A stretch of 8,402 nucleotides of DNA from Holosporales bacterium (lineage in GTDB: Bacteria; Pseudomonadota; Alphaproteobacteria; UBA3830; JAIRMZ01). The position numbers and the translations under genes were made by a program. Below are positions 1 through 8,402 of this stretch, in pieces; position 1 is the first letter of the stretch; each line of letters starts with the position of its first letter. The notes beneath the pieces are model-generated. The model was not told the DNA's origin and ran no database searches. It worked only from the letters and a program-made list of their open reading frames with translations. Location of the stretch: contig JAISRK010000022.1 of assembly GCA_031273665.1 (NCBI GenBank), positions 1 to 8,402 of the forward strand, read 5' to 3'.

Positions 1-216
1 ACCATGGGCGATGTCAAACGTTTGGGGCAGTGTTGAGGTCTTCTGTTCGAAGACGCGAACGGAGCCAGCATCCAGCATGCTAATCATCGGAATATGCTGC
101 GGAAGAACCGTAAATTCCCCGCACGTACCCGGTGCAATAAGCATTTCTGCATTCCCCGTCCACAGAACGCCTTCCGGCGCGAGAACGGTTACTTTAAACG
201 CGGTGTCAGTGCTCAT
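1..216 (-). CDS. atpC: F1-ATPase epsilon subunit, 3' end beyond window (partial)
   Basis: This is the N-terminal 72 residues of the epsilon subunit, which forms the central stalk with gamma and can inhibit ATP hydrolysis. The translation begins MSTDTAFKVTVLAPEG and continues through LWTGNAEMLIAPGT, GEFTVLPQHIPMISML and GSVRVF. This is the typical order of the N-terminal beta-sandwich domain. The usual family length is about 130-140 residues, so the C-terminal helical domain lies outside the window. The start chosen is ATG at 216-214, one base after the atpD TAG stop, with GGAAAG a few bases upstream as ribosome binding site. An in-frame ATG at 228-226 would add four residues (MESS) and overlap atpD, but it has no good ribosome binding site. 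The gene is last in the F1 operon, as usual. Identity is secure from motif and position together. Confidence 0.95.
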   Translation of the reverse strand, partial: MSTDTAFKVTVLAPEGVLWTGNAEMLIAPGTCGEFTVLPQHIPMISMLDAGSVRVFEQKTSTLPQTFDIAHG

Positions 217-217
217 A

Positions 218-1657
<1,440 letters not shown>

Positions 1658-2548
1658 TCATCTGTTTCCAAGAGCTTCTGCGCCGGCGACAATTTCTGTG
1701 AGCTCTTTCGTGATTAACGCTTGCCGTGTGCGGTTATAATGCAATGTCAGCTGTGTCAGGATGTCTTCTGCGTTCCGTGTGGCACTGTCCATTGCCGTCA
1801 TTCGTGCGCCTTGCTCACTGGCGAAGCTCTCGAGCGCCGCTTGATAAATTTGCAGCGTCATATTGCGCTCTAGCAATAGCTGCAATACCTCCTCTTCCGA
1901 AGGTTCGATGAGTGGGATCGCGGGCAAGGCCTCCAATGGAGCAAAAGTATCTTCTACAGGAATAAGCCGCAGGTTCGTGAATGACGACCGTATGGCCGAG
2001 TGGAACCGATTGTACAGGAGGTGCACCTCGTCTACTTCTCGGGCCTGAAAAAGGGCTATGACGCGTGCCGCCAAAGCTTGTGCTGTCTCAAGAGTACGCT
2101 CAGGACGCAGTCCATCTGTAATCGTGTCCAACAAGGCAACATCCGCGCGTATATGATTCTTTAGGAGATCCGCCGCCTTGCGACCAACGCAAATAATACG
2201 CACGTGTACTCCTCTTTGGAGATAATCCTGGATCACCCGCTGTGTGGCGCGTCCTATACCCGCATTAAAACTCCCACATAAACCGCGATCGGAAGCAAAG
2301 ACGATGAGCAAAACGGCATTGAGGTCAGGGCGGCCTGTTAACAAAGCAGGAGGAGCACGTAAGTCCGAAGCACGACTCAGCAGATAACTGAGGATATAGC
2401 GTAATTGCTCGGCATACGGTCGTGCTTTTGTCGCCGACTCTTCCGCACGACGCAATCTTGCTCCAGAGACCATCTTCATAGCCGCAGTGATTTTTTTAGT
2501 CGAGCGAACGCTCTCAATTCGGGTGCGGAATTCTTTCAAATTAGCCAT
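1658..2548 (-). CDS. atpG: F1-ATPase gamma subunit (rotor shaft)
   Basis: This is the gamma subunit, the rotating coiled-coil shaft inside the alpha3-beta3 ring that couples proton flow to catalysis. It has 296 residues, normal for the family. The N-terminal helix carries RIESVRSTKKITAAMKMVS (about 10-28) and the conserved SDRGLCGSFN lies at about 86-95. The C-terminal helix holds SEQGARMTAMDSATRNAEDI (about 244-263) and ends in YNRTRQALITKELTEIV (about 271-287), the region that inserts into the head. The ATG at 2548 shares one base with the atpA stop (TAATG), which suggests translational coupling. An AGGAG lies 13 nt upstream inside atpA, farther than ideal, and so also fits coupling. The stop is TGA at 1660-1658. 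No truncation or missing motif is seen. Confidence 0.98.
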   Translation of the reverse strand: MANLKEFRTRIESVRSTKKITAAMKMVSGARLRRAEESATKARPYAEQLRYILSYLLSRASDLRAPPALLTGRPDLNAVLLIVFASDRGLCGSFNAGIGRATQRVIQDYLQRGVHVRIICVGRKAADLLKNHIRADVALLDTITDGLRPERTLETAQALAARVIALFQAREVDEVHLLYNRFHSAIRSSFTNLRLIPVEDTFAPLEALPAIPLIEPSEEEVLQLLLERNMTLQIYQAALESFASEQGARMTAMDSATRNAEDILTQLTLHYNRTRQALITKELTEIVAGAEALGNR

Positions 2549-4095
2549 TAAGCGCGTTTTGCTCCTTTATCGGCTTGGAAGGTAGTCAGCACTTCGTCTA
2601 TAAGGGCGCGCAGTTTCCCCTCTATCTCCTCCGTAAGAGCGTTCTGTGTGCGCAGTTCCTCTAGCAAATGCGTCGTTTCAAGGCGCGTAAACACCATTTG
2701 CTCAAAAGCCTGGACATCCGCGATCTCCAACGTATCAAGGTATCCTTTGGAGCCCATAAAAACGCTGATGACCTCTTGTTCTGCAGAAAGAGGACGGTAT
2801 TGAGGCTGTTTCAGGATTTCTACCAGCCGTTCTCCCCGTGCGAGAAGGTTTCTGGTCGCGGCATCCAGGTCCGATGCAAATTGGGAAAACGCTTCCATTT
2901 CGCGATATTGTGCGAGGTCTAGCTTAATGCCTCCCGCGACTTTTTTCATCGCTTTTGTCTGGGCGGCGGATCCTACACGACTCACAGAGAGGCCCACGTT
3001 GATGGCCGGTCGAATACCTTTGTAAAATAGATCTGTTTCCAGGAAAATTTGCCCATCTGTGATGGAAATCACGTTGGTGGGGATGTACGCTGACACGTCT
3101 CCTGCCTGCGTTTCCACGATGGGAAGCGCTGTCAACGACCCACCTCCGTTTTGGTCATTCATCTTGGCGGCGCGTTCTAGTAAGCGCGCATGAAGGTAGA
3201 AGACATCTCCGGGATACGCTTCGCGTCCAGGAGGGCGTCGCAATAAAAGCGACATCTGCCGATACGCTACTGCATGCTTCGATAGGTCGTCGTAGACAAT
3301 CAAAGCGTGCATACCATTATCGCGGAAATACTCGCCCATCGCACATCCCGCATAAGGAGCCAGATACTGCAGAGGTGCTGAGTCCGAAGCCGTTGCCGCA
3401 ATAACGGTTGTATATGCCATCGCGCCTGCATCTTCGAGAACCTTGACTAGACGCGCGACATCCGACCGCTTCTGTCCAATGGCAACATAGATGCAATACA
3501 GCGTTTTCGCAGCGTCTTTCGCGTCAAAAGCTGCCTTTTGGTTCAAAATGGTATCGATGGCGAGAGCCGTCTTGCCCGTCTGGCGGTCGCCGATAATTAA
3601 TTCCCGTTGTCCACGCCCAATTGGCACCAACGCATCAATGGTTTTAATGCCTGTTTGAACGGGCTCGAATACAGAACGCCGATCGATAATGCCAGGAGCT
3701 TTTCCCTCAACGCGGCGGCATTCTTTTGTGTGAATGGGGCCTTTGCCATCAAGAGGATTGCCTAATGCGTCGACGATGCGTCCCAAAAGAGCATGACCAA
3801 CGGGCACCTCTATGATTGTGTGTGTGCGGCGCACCTCCTCTCCTTCGCGGATCTTTACACCACTGCTGAGAATCACTACGCCGACACATTCTTGTTCTAG
3901 GTTCAAAACCAGGCCCTGAGAGCCTGATTCGAACGTCACTGTTTCCCCCATCCGGACGTTATCCAGGCCGTAGACGCGCGCGATACCGTCCCCTACAGAA
4001 AGAACTGTGCCGATTTCAGCGACGTCAAAGGAAGGCGCGAATTGCTCCAATCGCTTTTGCAGGAGAGAGATAATTTCGGGAGCCTGGATACTCAT
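2548..4095 (-). CDS. atpA: F1-ATPase alpha subunit (regulatory nucleotide-binding)
   Basis: This is the non-catalytic nucleotide-binding subunit that alternates with beta in the F1 head. Its 515 residues match the family length. Visible parts are the N-terminal [11 protein letters not shown] segment that binds delta, the beta-barrel [11 protein letters not shown] (about 34-44), the Walker A loop GDRQTGKT (169-176) and the Walker B segment LIVYDD (265-270). Also present are [23 protein letters not shown] (286-308) and the [16 protein letters not shown] stretch (364-379), which holds the arginine finger R373 that completes the beta catalytic site. The start ATG at 4095 overlaps the atpH stop as ATGA, with CAGGGA about 9 nt upstream. 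The 3' end overlaps atpG by one base. All key residues are present and nothing looks unusual. Confidence 0.98.
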   Translation of the reverse strand: MSIQAPEIISLLQKRLEQFAPSFDVAEIGTVLSVGDGIARVYGLDNVRMGETVTFESGSQGLVLNLEQECVGVVILSSGVKIREGEEVRRTHTIIEVPVGHALLGRIVDALGNPLDGKGPIHTKECRRVEGKAPGIIDRRSVFEPVQTGIKTIDALVPIGRGQRELIIGDRQTGKTALAIDTILNQKAAFDAKDAAKTLYCIYVAIGQKRSDVARLVKVLEDAGAMAYTTVIAATASDSAPLQYLAPYAGCAMGEYFRDNGMHALIVYDDLSKHAVAYRQMSLLLRRPPGREAYPGDVFYLHARLLERAAKMNDQNGGGSLTALPIVETQAGDVSAYIPTNVISITDGQIFLETDLFYKGIRPAINVGLSVSRVGSAAQTKAMKKVAGGIKLDLAQYREMEAFSQFASDLDAATRNLLARGERLVEILKQPQYRPLSAEQEVISVFMGSKGYLDTLEIADVQAFEQMVFTRLETTHLLEELRTQNALTEEIEGKLRALIDEVLTTFQADKGAKRA

Positions 4096-4646
4096 AGATG
4101 CGATCCCTGTAAGGCGTTTCCCAGATGCTTGAGATGATTTTTAAAAGAGCCATCGATCATTTTCGATCCTATGCGTACTTTAAAGCCAGATAAAAGGGTC
4201 GGATCTACCGTAAAAACAGGTGTGACCTTTTGACCCAACGCCTCTTGCAGCTGATGCGTCAACGTCTGACGAGTGGGCTCTTTCAGAGTAGTCGCGGTTA
4301 TGATCGTTACGGCCTGATATGCCATGTGTGCTTGGCTAACGGCCAAAAAATAGCGGACGATCTCTTCGAAAAACACTAGAAACCGCTGCTCTGCCATAAA
4401 TTTTAGAAACCGCGCTACCAAAGGAGATGGGTTCAACACTTCGACGAAGCACTGGGCAATACAGCTTTCTCGTGTCACAGCGGTCCGACAACGGGCAAGA
4501 GCTGCGCGCAATGCTGGGACCTGCAACATGTGATGCAGACGATCGAAATCCTGCAGTACCTGCGGCAATACGCCGGTTTTCTCAGAAACGTCTGATAACA
4601 CATGAACGCATCGCTCTACAATGTGCCGCTTAGCCAACGAAGACAA
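4092..4646 (-). CDS. atpH: F1-ATPase delta subunit (OSCP-type stator)
   Basis: This is the delta/OSCP subunit, the peripheral-stalk piece that ties the top of F1 to the b subunits of F0. The protein is divergent overall, but the C-terminal family signature is clear: [11 protein letters not shown] (about 113-123), then [21 protein letters not shown] (about 147-167), ending [13 protein letters not shown] place the start at a TTG (4646-4644) preceded by a perfect AGGAGG (4657-4652) with 5-nt spacing. This gives 184 residues, the usual length. An upstream in-frame TTG at 4703 would give 203 residues with an unsupported 19-residue extension and no good ribosome binding site. The gene is first of the F1 operon and overlaps atpA by 4 nt (ATGA). 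The usual N-terminal RYA-ALF-like motif is weakened to [12 protein letters not shown]. Confidence 0.93.
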   Translation of the reverse strand: MSSLAKRHIVERCVHVLSDVSEKTGVLPQVLQDFDRLHHMLQVPALRAALARCRTAVTRESCIAQCFVEVLNPSPLVARFLKFMAEQRFLVFFEEIVRYFLAVSQAHMAYQAVTIITATTLKEPTRQTLTHQLQEALGQKVTPVFTVDPTLLSGFKVRIGSKMIDGSFKNHLKHLGNALQGSHL

Positions 4647-4740
4647 GGAATCCTCCTTCTCATGCACTTGAGGGTGCTTAGCATGTCCTGAGGAAATTTG
4701 CAACGTTTGCGCTGGTAAAAATCACCGATTTTGTCAACGT
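4647..4740 (-). other. holA-atpH intergenic region, possible atp promoter
   Basis: This 94-nt stretch is the only sizeable non-coding gap in the window, so any separate promoter for the F1 operon would most simply lie here. On the minus strand it holds a perfect -35-like TTGACA at 4737-4732. No acceptable -10 hexamer follows at 16-18 nt, so the promoter is unproven. The heptamer AACGTTG occurs twice in the same orientation (4741-4735 and 4707-4701), each copy containing the palindrome AACGTT. A small AT-rich hairpin (AAAATC, GGT, GATTTT at 4732-4718) overlaps the start of this region. No strong terminator is seen after holA, so read-through from leuS-lptE-holA into the atp genes is possible. 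Confidence 0.4.
4652..4657 (-). promoter_or_regulatory. Shine-Dalgarno site that sets the atpH start
   Basis: The minus strand reads AGGAGG here, a full match to the 16S anti-Shine-Dalgarno core, 5 nt before a TTG at 4646-4644. It is the strongest ribosome binding site I noticed in the window. It supports the shorter 184-residue delta subunit over the 203-residue reading. Confidence 0.8.
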
Positions 4741-5547
4741 TCAAGGCCGCAGAAAAGGCCGGAAAAGTACGCTTTTTGGTGGTGCATGCTTGCGTTTAAA
4801 AGCAATCTCGGCTTCTAATAGCGTATTCAATATTTCTCCACGTTGACATAGATATGTTGCCTGATGATGAAAAAATTTTAGAAGCGGTTCGGTGCTTTCC
4901 AGCGTTTTAAGGGCTCGTGCCAACAATAATCGTGTTGCCGCAATGGGCTCGAGAGCGCGCAACATCTCAACGTCCCACTGTGTCGGTTGCGCCGCCTCTC
5001 GGCATAGACGTGCGCAGGCATCTGGATTTGCGCGGAGTAACCACCATTTCTGGCACGTATTGGCGAACTGCTCTTCGATATCGCGCGACAAAAGGAACGT
5101 AGCGGGGACAGAAGGGGGCGGTTCTCCTTGCACAGTAAAAAAGAATTGAAAGAGCGTGAGCCGATCTTGGGCGTTTTTGAAAAACCCGCAGGGGATATAA
5201 TCCGGGTGGTGCGAGAAATAGGGGGCGATCTTGCGGGATTCTGGGGCAAGGAGCACCAAGACGCGTCCCTCTGGGAGAAAGGCTTGGAAAATGGGATCTA
5301 AGCTGGGTAACGTCGCATCGGTGACTCCCTCTAACACCAAAAACGTTTTTTGGGGGACGAATAACTCTTCTTGCGTGCTAGGAGAGAACCCTTTTATAAA
5401 AGTCGCTTTTTGATGGTCTATTTTATAGCCTTCGTGCTGTGCTGCTTGCTCTAGCCATAATGTAAAAGCGTGTTTTGCGGAGGTGTCATTGCCAAACACA
5501 AAAATCGCTGGGGCTTGCCAGGCTTTTTTCAACGTCTCTGGCGTCAT
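4741..5547 (-). CDS. holA: DNA polymerase III delta subunit, short form
   Basis: This is probably HolA, the clamp-loader subunit that opens the beta sliding clamp so it can be placed on primed DNA. Similarity is visible but thin. It has an N-terminal AIFVFGNDTSAKHAF stretch (about 14-28), where the family has a nucleotide-binding-like fold. The strand-rich KTFLVLEGV (about 67-75) and RVLVLLAPESRK (about 95-106) follow, and the C-terminal end LLEAEIAFKRKHAPPKSVLF (about 243-262) resembles the collar-domain terminus. Position supports the call: holA follows lptE in many alphaproteobacteria and other proteobacteria. The start ATG at 5547 overlaps the lptE stop as ATGA. At 268 residues it is well short of the roughly 330-345 usual for the family. 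The shortening seems to fall in the middle lid part and the start of the collar. No frameshift is evident. A different protein in the holA slot is possible but less likely. Confidence 0.7.
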   Translation of the reverse strand: MTPETLKKAWQAPAIFVFGNDTSAKHAFTLWLEQAAQHEGYKIDHQKATFIKGFSPSTQEELFVPQKTFLVLEGVTDATLPSLDPIFQAFLPEGRVLVLLAPESRKIAPYFSHHPDYIPCGFFKNAQDRLTLFQFFFTVQGEPPPSVPATFLLSRDIEEQFANTCQKWWLLRANPDACARLCREAAQPTQWDVEMLRALEPIAATRLLLARALKTLESTEPLLKFFHHQATYLCQRGEILNTLLEAEIAFKRKHAPPKSVLFRPFLRP

Positions 5548-6071
5548 GGGTGTGTACTCTGTTGCTTCAAAAAATGCATCCGCAGGTGTTCCACAATGCT
5601 TGTACTGACTTGCTCAAGTAGGGCGTCGTCGATGGCATAAAAGATCGTATGGATCACTTCTCCACTTGTCAGTGCCGTGTCATACGTGCTTTCTGCTTTA
5701 GCCGTTGCGCTCAAGACAGGTTGTGCTAAATCCTGGGATTTAAAGAGCGAAAAATCCGCAATATATCCTCGTTCCTGCCGACCAGTGCTCCCAGTTGTAA
5801 AGGCACCGTAAGCGCGCACCGTCTCGGTGAGGGTGACTTTGAGTTTGTAGAGCTCATGCGTAGGCATGGGAATATCGTGCAATTGCTCCAAAAGGCGATT
5901 TCTTAGCCTTTGACCATTGCGATTGGCAATGATGTCTACACTGATAGGAATCGGAGTAGCACAAGAAGACGTGTATGCACAGTGTAATGGTGCAATGCGT
6001 GTGCAGCCCGTGTAAAGGCTAGCGACACACAAAATTAATAATTCTGTTCGACACAAAAATCGTGCGTTCAA
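5544..6071 (-). CDS. lptE: LPS-assembly lipoprotein LptE
   Basis: LptE is the outer-membrane lipoprotein that plugs and assembles the LptD barrel, which places lipopolysaccharide in the outer leaflet. The 175-residue product has a short basic N-terminus (two Arg), a hydrophobic segment [10 protein letters not shown] (about 11-20) and a lipobox-like SLYTGC with Cys23 as the likely lipidated residue. The tyrosine at -3 is not the usual leucine-type residue. The mature part carries [15 protein letters not shown] (about 50-64) and [14 protein letters not shown] (72-85), which match the alphaproteobacterial LptE pattern. The start is TTG at 6071-6069, with AAAGGA about 7 nt upstream, inside the last 53 nt of leuS. 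An alternative TTG at 6056 also keeps the signal peptide. Two further cysteines (31, 37) follow the lipidated one. Gene order between leuS and holA strongly supports the call. Confidence 0.85.
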   Translation of the reverse strand: MNARFLCRTELLILCVASLYTGCTRIAPLHCAYTSSCATPIPISVDIIANRNGQRLRNRLLEQLHDIPMPTHELYKLKVTLTETVRAYGAFTTGSTGRQERGYIADFSLFKSQDLAQPVLSATAKAESTYDTALTSGEVIHTIFYAIDDALLEQVSTSIVEHLRMHFLKQQSTHP

Positions 6072-8402
6072 CGCTTTTTCCTTTCAAGGCAGAAATAATG
6101 CCCGGTAGTTCGTAGGCAGCGGCGGAGACTTCTTTCTCAGACGCGTTATAAGAGATCGGCAGAATTCCCCGCGTCTTTCCGTTGATTTGTACCGCGATGT
6201 TAGCGGTATTTTCGGTTAAATATGTGGCATCCGCTTTTGGCCACGCTGCTTGTGCCACAAATGTCGTTTCTCCGAGAGTATGCCATATCTCTTCTGCTAA
6301 ATGGGGTGCGATAGGAGAGAGCATGATCGTCCAAGATTTCAGGCCCTCCTTAAGGGTTAGGGGAGAGATACAACCAGACTCAAGGGCCTCGTAAAGCGCT
6401 GTTGTCAACTCCCGGATCAGCGCAATTGCGCGATTAAACTGAAGATCATGGTAAAATGTCGTAATGCGGTGCATCAACTGATGAGTCGTACGCAAGAAGG
6501 CGTCAGTAGCCTCTTGAAGCGCATGTACACAGGGGGTAGGTAAGGCTTTATACTGCTCCACTAAACGCCAAGCACGGTTGATAAAGCGCCAGCACCCCTC
6601 TATTCCTTCTTCTGACCACTCTAAGTCACGATCTAAAGGCGTATCGGATAGGATAAAGAGACGCACGGCATCTGCGCCGTACGTGCGGACGATAGTATCG
6701 GGGTCTACCACATTTTTCTTGCTTTTACTCATTTTCTCGGCACGACAGACAGTTACGCGCATTCCATCCGATCGCTTGACGTACCCCTCTTTACCGCGTT
6801 TTTCTACATCCTCGGGGAACAGCCATGTGCCCCTCTTATCTCGATACGCTGGGTGGCACACCATGCCTTGTGTGATCAGGCGCTGGAAAGGTTCCACAGG
6901 AACGTTATAGCCACAGACGTGAAGCGCGTGCGAGAAAAAACGTGCATACAGGAGATGCAAAATAGCGTGTTCTACGCCTCCGATATAATATCCGACGGGC
7001 ATCCATCGGCTGATTGCTACGGGATCAAAGGGACTTGTCTTTAATTGAGGGGAACAAAAGCGCAAGAAATACCACGAAGAGTCCACAAAAGTGTCGAGTG
7101 TATCCGTCTCACGCGTTGCTGCTTTGCCGCAGGTGGGACAGGGTACATGTTTCCACGTTGGATGATGATCGAGCGGGTTACCCGGTACGGCGAACGACAC
7201 ATCATCAGGCAGCAAGACAGGTAAGTCTTTTTCCGGCACCAGAACAATGCCGCAGTCAGGGCAATGAATCACGGGAATAGGGCATCCCCAATAGCGCTGG
7301 CGTGAAACTCCCCAATCTCGCAGACGGGTAAACACTGTCGCTGTACCACAGCCTGTCTTTTCGGCCTCGGTGATAATGTGGCGGCGCGCCTCTTGCACCG
7401 TTTGGCCGTCTAGAAAGGCGGAGTTGATCATGATGCCGTCGCCGGTATAAGGCAGCGGTTCTTGACGGGAGGAAGCGACAACAGGGAGTACTGGTAACCC
7501 GTATTTTGTCGCGAATTCAAAATCGCGTTCATCGTGGGCTGGTGCTCCGAAGATGGCACCCGTGCCGTACGTCATGAGCACGAAATTCGCAACAAAAAGA
7601 GGCAGGGTTTTGTCCTTCACAAACGGATGTTGGACTGTTAACCCCGTTGAAAATCCGCGTTTTTCCATCGTTTCCAGATCTTCTGTTGCGGTGGAAAGAT
7701 GGTGACAGGTACGGATAAATTCTTTTAATTGCGCGTTTTGACGTGCGAACTTTTCGGCAAGCGGGTGCTGAGGCGCAATGGCGACAAAGCTCGCGCCGAA
7801 AATTGTTTCAGGACGTGTAGAGAAGACGGCCAACCGCTCTTCTTCTTTTTTAACGCGCAGATGGAACGTGAGTCCTTGCGATTTTCCTATCCAATGCTTT
7901 TGCATAGTACGCACTTTCTCGGGCCAGCCTTCCAAATGCTCTAGTCCATGAAGTAAGGCATCAGAGAAATTGGTGATTTTGAAAAACCACTGTTTTAAAG
8001 CACGCTGTTCAACGACCGCGCCGGATCGCCATCCTTTTCCATCGATCACTTGTTCGTTAGCTAGAACGCAGGATTCAACGGGGTCCCAGTTGACAATGGC
8101 GTTTTTTTGGTACACGAGTCCATGCTGAAGCAAATCCAAAAAGAGCTTCTGTTCGTGTTCGTAATAGTCCGGATGACACGTTGCCATATCCCGTGCCCAA
8201 TCATAAGAAAATCCCAATCGCTCAAGCTGAACACGCATGGTCTGGATATTCTCTTCTGTCCATGTGCGTGGATGGCCATTGCGCTCTAACGCTGCGTTTT
8301 CAGCGGGCAACCCAAAAGCATCCCACCCTATAGGATGCAAGACGGCATATCCCTGCGCTCTTTTAAAGCGCGCAAGGACGTCCCCGATGGTATAGTTGCG
8401 GA
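6019..8402 (-). CDS. leuS: Leucyl-tRNA synthetase, 5' end beyond window (partial)
   Basis: This class Ia enzyme attaches leucine to tRNA-Leu and edits mischarged products. The reading frame is open to the window edge. The first visible residues, [20 protein letters not shown], directly follow the HIGH motif of the family, so about 40-60 N-terminal residues are missing. Next come [13 protein letters not shown] and the CP1 editing domain, with STRPETIFG (around 7820-7795) and [20 protein letters not shown] holding the conserved editing aspartate (around 7565-7510). Two CxxC pairs, HCPDCG and PCPTCG (around 7265-7125), probably bind zinc. [14 protein letters not shown] and the KMSKS loop (6735-6721) follow, then the anticodon-binding helices and a C-terminal domain with VQINGKTRG. 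It ends in TAG at 6021-6019. All catalytic motifs that fall within the window are intact. The gene leads the leuS-lptE-holA group. Confidence 0.98.
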   Translation of the reverse strand, partial: RNYTIGDVLARFKRAQGYAVLHPIGWDAFGLPAENAALERNGHPRTWTEENIQTMRVQLERLGFSYDWARDMATCHPDYYEHEQKLFLDLLQHGLVYQKNAIVNWDPVESCVLANEQVIDGKGWRSGAVVEQRALKQWFFKITNFSDALLHGLEHLEGWPEKVRTMQKHWIGKSQGLTFHLRVKKEEERLAVFSTRPETIFGASFVAIAPQHPLAEKFARQNAQLKEFIRTCHHLSTATEDLETMEKRGFSTGLTVQHPFVKDKTLPLFVANFVLMTYGTGAIFGAPAHDERDFEFATKYGLPVLPVVASSRQEPLPYTGDGIMINSAFLDGQTVQEARRHIITEAEKTGCGTATVFTRLRDWGVSRQRYWGCPIPVIHCPDCGIVLVPEKDLPVLLPDDVSFAVPGNPLDHHPTWKHVPCPTCGKAATRETDTLDTFVDSSWYFLRFCSPQLKTSPFDPVAISRWMPVGYYIGGVEHAILHLLYARFFSHALHVCGYNVPVEPFQRLITQGMVCHPAYRDKRGTWLFPEDVEKRGKEGYVKRSDGMRVTVCRAEKMSKSKKNVVDPDTIVRTYGADAVRLFILSDTPLDRDLEWSEEGIEGCWRFINRAWRLVEQYKALPTPCVHALQEATDAFLRTTHQLMHRITTFYHDLQFNRAIALIRELTTALYEALESGCISPLTLKEGLKSWTIMLSPIAPHLAEEIWHTLGETTFVAQAAWPKADATYLTENTANIAVQINGKTRGILPISYNASEKEVSAAAYELPGIISALKGKSVERTIFVSNRIINFVCR

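Noticed and set aside
4647..4703. N-terminal 19-residue extension of atpH
   Set aside because: It starts at a TTG without a good ribosome binding site and makes delta longer than usual, while a perfect AGGAGG supports the internal start.
4718..4732. Hairpin AAAATC-GGT-GATTTT followed by T, as a holA terminator
   Set aside because: The 6-bp stem has a single G-C pair and the T run after it is short, so it is too weak for a convincing intrinsic terminator.
6578..6910. Plus-strand open frame of 110 codons opposite leuS
   Set aside because: It is antisense to conserved LeuRS sequence including the KMSKS loop, and its low-complexity translation shows no recognisable domain.

Overview
All eight genes in this window lie on the minus strand, and nearly every base is coding. 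The window reads as ordinary chromosomal housekeeping DNA of an alphaproteobacterium. Three things point there. The F1 cluster is atpH-atpA-atpG-atpD-atpC with no F0 genes directly upstream, as expected when F0 genes sit elsewhere in the genome. The leuS-lptE-holA trio is present. The proteins also carry alphaproteobacterial-type motifs, such as [15 protein letters not shown] in LeuRS and NRNGQRLRN in LptE. Base composition looks close to 50% G+C. The lptE, holA and atpH products are divergent, HolA is short, and two genes start at TTG. These traits would suit a deep-branching or host-associated lineage (Holosporales-like is a guess), but the order cannot be fixed from the sequence alone.

Layout in transcription order, from high to low coordinates. 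(1) 8402-6019: leuS, leucyl-tRNA synthetase, cut at its 5' end by the window edge just after the HIGH region. (2) 6071-5544: lptE, the outer-membrane LPS-assembly lipoprotein, whose start overlaps the end of leuS by 53 nt. (3) 5547-4741: a short holA, DNA polymerase III delta (clamp-loader) subunit, joined to lptE by an ATGA overlap. (4) 4740-4647: the only real intergenic gap, 94 nt. (5) 4646-1: the F1-ATPase operon atpH (delta), atpA (alpha), atpG (gamma), atpD (beta) and atpC (epsilon), the last cut at its 3' end by the window edge.

The F1 genes are tightly coupled: ATGA at atpH/atpA, TAATG at atpA/atpG, about 21 nt at atpG/atpD and 1 nt at atpD/atpC. Together they encode the alpha3-beta3-gamma-delta-epsilon head that makes ATP at the inner membrane. 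The upstream trio serves translation, envelope biogenesis and replication.

I found no mobile element, CRISPR array, tRNA, rRNA, riboswitch or convincing terminator, and no sign of an undescribed system. The points worth a second look are the real start of atpH, the reduced HolA, the leuS/lptE overlap with a non-canonical lipobox, and the junction of the holA locus with the atp operon.
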